Below, piece by piece: positions 57,525-64,000 of a stretch of DNA of 64,000 bases. A program made the translations under genes and the position numbers. Below the pieces are notes generated by a model, which was not told where the DNA came from, did no database searches, and saw nothing but the letters and a program-made list of their open reading frames with translations. The DNA is from Costus lasius (taxonomy: Eukaryota > Streptophyta > Magnoliopsida > Zingiberales > Costaceae), in NCBI GenBank assembly GCA_027563935.2, contig CM050454.1:6724001-6788000 (forward strand). Reading direction: 5' to 3'. Numbering within the stretch: the first letter of the stretch is position 1; each line of letters starts with the position of its first letter.

Positions 57525-59413
57525 GGTGTTCGTTGCTGCAGGAATCTACAACAAGCAAGAACAGCAAGGTCAGTATCAATGTTCAGAATCAATCTAGGAC
57601 TTAAGAAAGATTCTTTTTCTCACTATTTTGTCTGACTGAAAAATCCAGTAAACAGTCCGAAAGAGTAACACTCTTTTAGTGAGATGGGATCCAGATTTCA
57701 TACTTGGTCTCCGCGTCCCGCTCAGGCGAGATAAGATGCACAGAGATGACAAGCACTAATTTCTGGTAGGCTGTCCCAGCCAATCGCCAACCCGTGCGAT
57801 TCCCCTTCATCTTGGCAATCCAGCAGACTGTGCCAACTGAGTTGGTACAACACAGTCTCTGATCCCAGAGATGGCTGCCTCCATGTGCTACCATATGCGC
57901 CACATATGTAGTCTACATGGTCAAGCTGACCCGACCTACTCCCTGGACCACCACGTGCTATGCTGAGCAACGAGAGGGGATAAATCCCAACTCTGTAACA
58001 CGCAGGTGAAATCCGGCACCGTCTGAAGATAGATGGACGTGCCCACTGAGTGGGTTCAACACGGCTCCAACGATAGTCAGAAAGGTGAGGTTTCGCGTCA
58101 GAAGGCTTACGAGCTTGATATGTTAGCGTTGGATTTTAGCGGTCTTTTATCTTCTTACTATCAGGCATATCCTATGGCTATAGCAGAAGATAAACATAAA
58201 CATGCAACTCTAATTATTTGCAATAAGTAGAAAGCATGATCTTATGTGGTAAAAGCCCATGAACCCTAGTAAGACCTTAATTTTACTTAAGTCTTCACTT
58301 GAGCTCCTTGGCATCTCATCTGGTCCAACCTAGGGCCCTAGCGCCAAGAGCACCTCAGGTGCGCCACCAGGTGAATGCCCCTTTATGATGTGTGCATTTG
58401 TACTCTTGTCTAATCAAAGTACATTTGATCTATCTAGACAAGGTTGACACACAGGTCAACAACATTTCATAAATTAAAACAATGTGATTCGCAGATCACA
58501 AATTAATTTACAATTTAAACCCAGGCACGCAGGCCCCAGCACAGCACACAATAGGGCAACCCACATAAGACTAAATAGACAAGCATCATGGCATCAAATC
58601 ATCTTGTGATCCAATCAAGAAATTAAATTTTGAAAAAACCCCATGGCATCAATTTTAATTTCCTTACGAGCCCTACAACCTTACAATGGTCCATTGATAG
58701 GGATCCACTCATCCATCTAGTTAGATCCTTTGCCCTTGCATGCACCGAGTCCTAACTGACCCGAGTTGACCTAATGGTCAACCATGCATGCCCCAAGGGC
58801 TGAACCACCCCATGAGTTTTTGGCAAGCGGGTGTGACCCCGGGCCTAACTCAAGTGTGTTCAGTAGTTGTCTCAACCAGACCTCGCTACACGCCCTAGAT
58901 GCAGTCAACCTATAGCCACCTTGTGCTTGCGCATAGGTGCCATTGGGTCAACCCATCTGAGCTGTCAGATGGTCTGATCAGACTTGGATCTAACCTAGTG
59001 GTGACTTCAACCCCATCAACCCATCTAAGGGTTTAATGTAGTGGCACCTTAGATCTAATTATGCGCGCAAGATGTAAGGTTTTAGAAAACATTTAGAACA
59101 TGCGCAATGATACAAACAAACAACATGCTTGCATATAACCCTTAGATCTAAGGGGGTCCTCTTCAAGGAGGAGCGCATACTTTAGGGGGTCCCCTTCAAG
59201 GGGGAGCGCATACTTTATCAAAGCCCTGATACAAGCGCAACTTAAAGCATGATATCATGCGCAACTTCATGAAAGCAAGATACATGCGCAACCTCATGAA
59301 AACAAAATACATGCGCAACCTCATGAAAACAAAGCATGCTTCAAGTAAAAGTAAGCGCAACTTGAATGTATGGATCACAAATAAGCAATCATATAGATCA
59401 TATCAAGAGCCTA
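57525..59413 (-). other. Copia 5' untranslated leader (1.9 kb)
   Basis: Long non-coding leader between primer site and gag. Apart from the short tandem repeats at about 59150-59340 I see no features. It probably contains packaging and dimerisation signals, which cannot be located by eye. Confidence 0.6.
59150..59340. repeat. Two short tandem arrays in the copia leader
   Basis: A unit of about 33 bp, 'agggggtcc(c/t)cttcaag', repeats twice (about 59152-59217). A 27-bp unit, 'catgcgcaacctcatgaaaa', repeats three times (about 59257-59337). Confidence 0.8.
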
Positions 59414-59425
59414 GCTCTGATACCA
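59414..59425 (-). other. Copia primer binding site (initiator-Met tRNA)
   Basis: On the - strand TGGTATCAGAGC, a perfect match to the complement of the initiator-Met tRNA 3' end, lies two bases inside the 5' LTR. Confidence 0.93.
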
Positions 59426-59427
59426 AT

Positions 59428-61112
59428 TGTAGGAACCCCTAATTATAGGGGAGAAACCCTAAACTTGCAATTCTAACAAGCTTTGCGGAAAAAGGGTTTC
59501 AAGATCGCATATGAATCTATAAGATCAACTTATGTTATGAAAAGGAATCATACCAACGCCATGGATTTGGAAGTCGGTTTGGAAGAAGAGATCAAACTAG
59601 GTCTCCTCCACAAGCCCACACACAAGATGAAGATGCTCACTTCCTTGAGATCTCTTGTGCTAGCAAGACCCTCAAGCCTTCTTGTCGAATGGAAGGGGAT
59701 GATGAATCTCCTTGTTGCCGAGAGCTTCACTTGCCTAGCCTCTCCTTCTCGTCGTCAACCACACCTCAACGAAATTGTCCAAGGCGTTCAAGAGAAGAGC
59801 ACAAACGCTTATGCGTTTAGGCGTTTTTTTGTGAAACCGGCCATGATGACTTTCCATAAATGGAAGCTCATCATGCCATGCGCTCAAGCCAACCTCAAAC
59901 GCATTTGAGCATTGAACCATGCGTTCACAATTGTGAACCGGTTCAAGCTAAACCGTTTCAATCGACTTTGGTTCATGAACCAAACCGAAATGGCTCAAGC
60001 CATGTGGTCTAGACCATATTGAACCCCAAGGCTCATGATCTAACCGTTCATCACCTGATGCCCCTGATCTCTTCGATCTAGCATCATCTCTCTCGATCCA
60101 AGCTTACCGATCTCAAGCCCTAATCAATCAAACATGATCAGGCTAGATCTCACTTACAATCAGAGATTAAATCCCCTTAAACTGAACCCAAAGAATTCAG
60201 TCCACACGATCTGACTCAAGTAAGCCATATCATCATATTGTGCGACCCTGAGGGTTTCCTCTAAATGTCGGTAACGATAACTTACGTTATCACGATCAGT
60301 GAGGGGTATCTAGCAACACATCACTGTCTCCCGATATAAAGGAAAGAGTCTTCCAAGACTACTCCCAAACCAAGGCACAAGTGTGACTCTATTCACAAGG
60401 CATACATTTATCCTTTGCCACTGGATGTTCTTATTGGACAAGCATGTCAAGCTTGTAACTCCAACACGATGAGCATGATTAGATCAGATGAACATAGTCA
60501 TCTGGGTATGGCCATACACTTCCTCAATCATCTCATATAAAGGGGGCCCCTTTAGAACATCACACTCCTTAAACAAGGATACGGCAATCCTTTATCTATC
60601 ACAAGTGCCCTAACCTGACTCAAGCTCACCATCCAAGATAGTCTATAATCATTATGTTTCAAATGATATTGAACTACCTCAAGACAGTGACAATCATCAT
60701 TTAGAAACACAAGTGATCTCAAGTCAGAGGACATGTGCCACTTGCTGCTTACAAGGATCATTCACATTGTGACAAGCAATGGAATATCCCAGTAGGGTCT
60801 GTCCAGTACATCCAATGTACCCATGAGTCTACGTCTTATTCCATGCTCGAAGCATCCTATAAGATTAGCACTCATATTAGTCTCCATCATATCAAGGCTG
60901 TCTCATGTTCACCAAGATATCTCGACTAAGGACATACAGCCTGTCAGCCTAGCTGAACAGCTTTGAGACATTATTCAGAAGCACACTCATTGCAGCAGAC
61001 AAGGTAACAACCTGAATAATAACCATGCCTTTCATAAACATAAGAGTTTATTACATAATACTTTTACAATCCCAAAGGCCTCAAACATTAGCCTTAAGGG
61101 CATACTCCAACA
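59428..61112 (-). repeat. Copia 5' LTR (1685 bp)
   Basis: Same length as 51935-53619 with no difference found in the stretches compared. It should hold the element's promoter on the - strand; I cannot place the TATA box with confidence. Confidence 0.97.
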
Positions 61113-61117
61113 GGGGT

Positions 61118-61959
61118 CACCCCCACCTCCTCATTAGCAAATTGAGTGCCAATGAATAACTCACTGTATAAGACTACCCTAGTGAGTGAGACCACCCATT
61201 AAATTCTATGATCCCTCAATTTGAGTTGAAAATTAATATGTTGTGCGGCCTCATCAAGAGTTAATTATATGCAATTACATGCCTAAATGGCTAGACGATG
61301 TATTAATCAAAATACATGTCAAGTTATGATCGAGTGTGAGATTTCAAAAATTGCCCTGAACCTGAACCTATACCTGACTGGACTTCATAGTTTATTAAAA
61401 TAAACTAACCTTAGCCAATGTGTTCGCCCCTCCCGCTTCCCCTCCTATCTGCCCTTGCTACTTATCGCTCACCACCACTAGGCCCTCGTTCTTTGTTGCA
61501 GCTCGAGTTTCCTTGCAAGGACCTGATACTTTGTTAGGGTCAAGTGTGGGGTTGAGCTTTTGAAATCTAACAGGGTTTGGTTTGGGGTCAAGGGAAACAA
61601 ACTTGTTGCCATCCCTATGGAAGATAAACAATTGTTAAACTACTTCCATCAATGAAGATTTTGGCTTGGTAAAAAAGTGTCATATTATAGCAAGGGTAGG
61701 AGGTAAATTTGTTTCTTATCTTTAGTCTCCTCCTAGTTCCAACTAGAGAATAATATGGTGACTTGACTTGAGTTCCATAGTAGTGTCTTCTAGAAGTTCT
61801 CCTTCGATCAAGTAGAGGGCTTAGTAAGACAATCACTAGCATGATGACCCAATTGATGAAGATTGAAGCATTACAATTGATCAAGCAAAAAAATAGTCTA
61901 TCCATTGTTTGGCCTTTGGGTGATAGGGCGAGTCTGTGTTAGGTTTAGTTATATTATGA
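61118..61959. other. Intergenic, no gene recognised
   Basis: Continuation of the copia target sequence. Short frames only, such as 61615-61905 on the - strand, without family features. Confidence 0.4.
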
Positions 61960-61964
61960 GTTAT

Positions 61965-63416
61965 TGATACGTTCAGCAAGTGCACAAAATTATCAAAGTA
62001 ATAAAAAGATATCGTTCCCAATGAGGATTACGTAGTTAAGTACCGACTCTTTGACTTGTTTAAATCTAGGCAAAACTAACAAGTGATTGTGTTGAACTTA
62101 TAAGCACGAATAATTCAAAAGCAGTGTTAAAGAGGATTCAATTTCTAAAAGATTGGGATGTTATGGGTTCACCACACTGACAAGTATGAATCATTTAAGA
62201 TAACTCAATCAATAGAAAATGTCTATCATGAAAGGAACTTCTCCTAATGTACGTACTACCTCCTCCCGGAGCGTAATACCGTATTTAATTAAGTTAACTC
62301 CCTACTCTCGTGACAGTTAACCTAACCAAACCCATTAAGTTCTATGAAAAGTTGGTTAAATCCTTCAGACGAATCCAATCTACTCTCGTGATTGGATTCG
62401 TAGGTTCGATTGAAATAGATCGGACGTTGCGATTCACCTCTCAGTACTTCTCGCAACATCTAAAACACAATTATACGTGGCCAAGGTAAATTACAAAATA
62501 AACACGAATTCAATCAAATCAAGATAATAAATTCATATAGAAAGAGTATGAATATAGATCAATTCATAATTGTCAGCGGGCTAAGCCCTTAATCCCGAAA
62601 TGAAAATCTACTCACTCATGTTCTTAAAGGAAAATATGTTTGTATGATGAACAAGTATGAATCTCATAAAATTTGCAAAGAAATCACTAAAACAATAATT
62701 TAATGTCTTCTCCTCGATCTGACGATGAAGATGAAGTAATCAAACTGATCTTTTTTGTGAAATCTCGCCGGAATCCGCTTGAAAATTGAATTTCGCCCTT
62801 TGTCGCCGCCGCCGATGTTCTTCGTCCGAAAAAGTTATCTTAATCTCCGAAAAATCTGACCTTTTATAGCTAGACCGGTTCAGAACCCCTCAAGGAACGT
62901 TTCTACAAAGTTTGGTTCAAATCCGGTTCGAATCGGTGGAGAATTGAGTGAGAAACTCGTCAGGCGGCAATTTTTATGGCCCGTAATGCGTTTACGGCTA
63001 AGACCGTAAATCCTTCTGTGTGTACATGCCTTTGTTCACAGAAATTTTCACGGATCGTGATGGATTCACGGCCTCACCCGTGAAAGTTTCTGTGCACTAT
63101 TTAACTTAGCCGTTTTTCGTCTTTCGCTCAACGCCAAAATTACGGTCGACTCCATAATTACGGCCAATTCTTCGCCATTTTCACTCCAAATTTGACGTGT
63201 AAGCTCGTGATCTCCTCGGGAATGGTATTATGGCTTCAAAACTCTCGAAATCTATCATTTTTACGTCGTTTTATCTATATTTTCAATAAAATCAAGAAAA
63301 CTAAAGATTCTGTGCTAAGTTAAGTAAAAACACCAAAACTAGCACAAAATTATACAATTAAGCTCAAAATATGATCTAAAATATAGGTAAAAATGTGGTG
63401 TAAATACAATACATCA
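61965..63416. repeat. Solo LTR (1452 bp) with target duplication GTTAT
   Basis: Starts TGATACGTTCAGCAAGTGCA and ends AAATACAATACATCA, with perfect 5-bp duplications GTTAT at 61960-61964 and 63417-63421. The beginning ('caagtgcacaaaattatc.aagtaataaa' followed by 'atcgttccca.tgaggat') resembles a common plant LTR family of gypsy type, but the clade is my impression only. No internal region or second LTR is present. Confidence 0.85.
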
Positions 63417-63421
63417 GTTAT

Positions 63422-64000
63422 GGACTTAGCAAGTTTCCCAAGCGTAGGAGTAAATATTGTCTTAAAATTTACTATGATTAGAGTAACAAGGATCATCTTA
63501 ACTATACCCAAATTGAATGTTTCTATATATCAAATTCTTTTTCACTCTAGCACTTTGACTTAATCATGATTGAGATAACAAAATAATCTTAATCCATTAT
63601 GATTATATCAAAATTTTCTCTCTTTTTAATATATGTGCTTGGAGTGTGTGCAAGCATTGCTTTATTAAATATATAAAATGTAATAAAAACATGTGATAAA
63701 TATACATAATATCAAATACTAATTGCATGACATTCGATCTCCTAAGGCCACACTACCAAAATTGAAAAATGAAAATTTGATCGAATTAAAAATTATATTC
63801 TATGTCCAAATTTGCACCCTATGAGCAAATTTATTATTAAACTAAATCCCCATCTCCCACAAATATAAACTTATTTATTAAATTAATATATTAATTCCTG
63901 AGGATGTATTTAGAAAAGGGCCTGGCGGCGCGTATTTGACAATATTCAGAGTCTGCAAATGATGATAAGGCGTGTCAAACTCGACGGCGGCTGTCGGCGC
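63422..64000. other. Terminal intergenic stretch, no gene recognised
   Basis: AT-rich until about 63915, then GC-rich to the window edge. The GC-rich end may be the start of another feature cut by the window. Confidence 0.35.

Larger units (their letters stand above)
51935..61112 (-). mobile_element. Full-length, very young Ty1/copia retrotransposon
   Basis: Both LTRs are 1685 bp (51935-53619 and 59428-61112) and I found no difference between them in the parts compared; all five open frames in one recur unchanged at a constant 7493-bp offset. Perfect 5-bp target duplications GGGGT lie at 51930-51934 and 61113-61117. The primer site, polypurine tract and one uninterrupted polyprotein frame are all present. 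Element length 9178 bp. Integrase precedes reverse transcriptase, which defines Ty1/copia. Potentially still mobile. Confidence 0.97.

Overview
This is a 64 kb stretch of nuclear DNA from a flowering plant. The evidence is spliced genes with GT-AG introns, two plant-type ribosome-biogenesis genes, LTR retrotransposons primed by initiator-Met tRNA, and many small non-autonomous hAT elements. I cannot name the species. Only two host genes are recognisable, both on the + strand and both acting in the nucleolus. One is a 15-exon DEAD-box RNA helicase of the RH16/DDX56/Dbp9 family (2942-16761). The other is NOG1, an intronless-CDS nucleolar GTPase of 60S assembly (46275-48287). I saw no tRNA, rRNA, CRISPR or prokaryotic-type system.

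Layout. 1-2586: hAT elements, a minisatellite and the AT-rich promoter of RH16. 2942-16761: RH16, whose 5.8 kb intron 7 contains a decayed Ty1/copia element that was itself hit by a hAT element and MITE-like insertions. 17307-17807: a hAT MITE. 18336-26315: a Ty3/gypsy chromovirus (Gypsy-1, - strand), still in one reading frame but broken by seven stop codons. 26942-29373: two related LTRs in head-to-head orientation that share one outer 5-bp target duplication. 29423-39861: a hAT element carrying a solo LTR (29427-30613) and a complete gypsy insertion (Gypsy-2, 30688-38538, reverse transcriptase deleted). 40196-42066: three more hAT MITEs, two of them flanked by three copies of one 8-bp target site. 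42104-42375: a GC-rich leader-like block resembling the RH16 5' leader. 43444-44437: another hAT derivative. 46275-48287: NOG1. 49601-50015: a Tourist-like MITE. 51935-61112: a full-length Ty1/copia element with an uninterrupted 1294-codon polyprotein, matching LTRs and perfect target duplications, so it is very young. 61965-63416: a solo LTR.

The two host genes act in the same process, large ribosomal subunit maturation. They may also share leader sequence. Everything else is transposon biology. Target-site duplications readable directly in the sequence allow the order of insertion to be worked out: old copia relic and hAT elements first, then gypsy insertions and solo LTRs, and the intact copia most recently.
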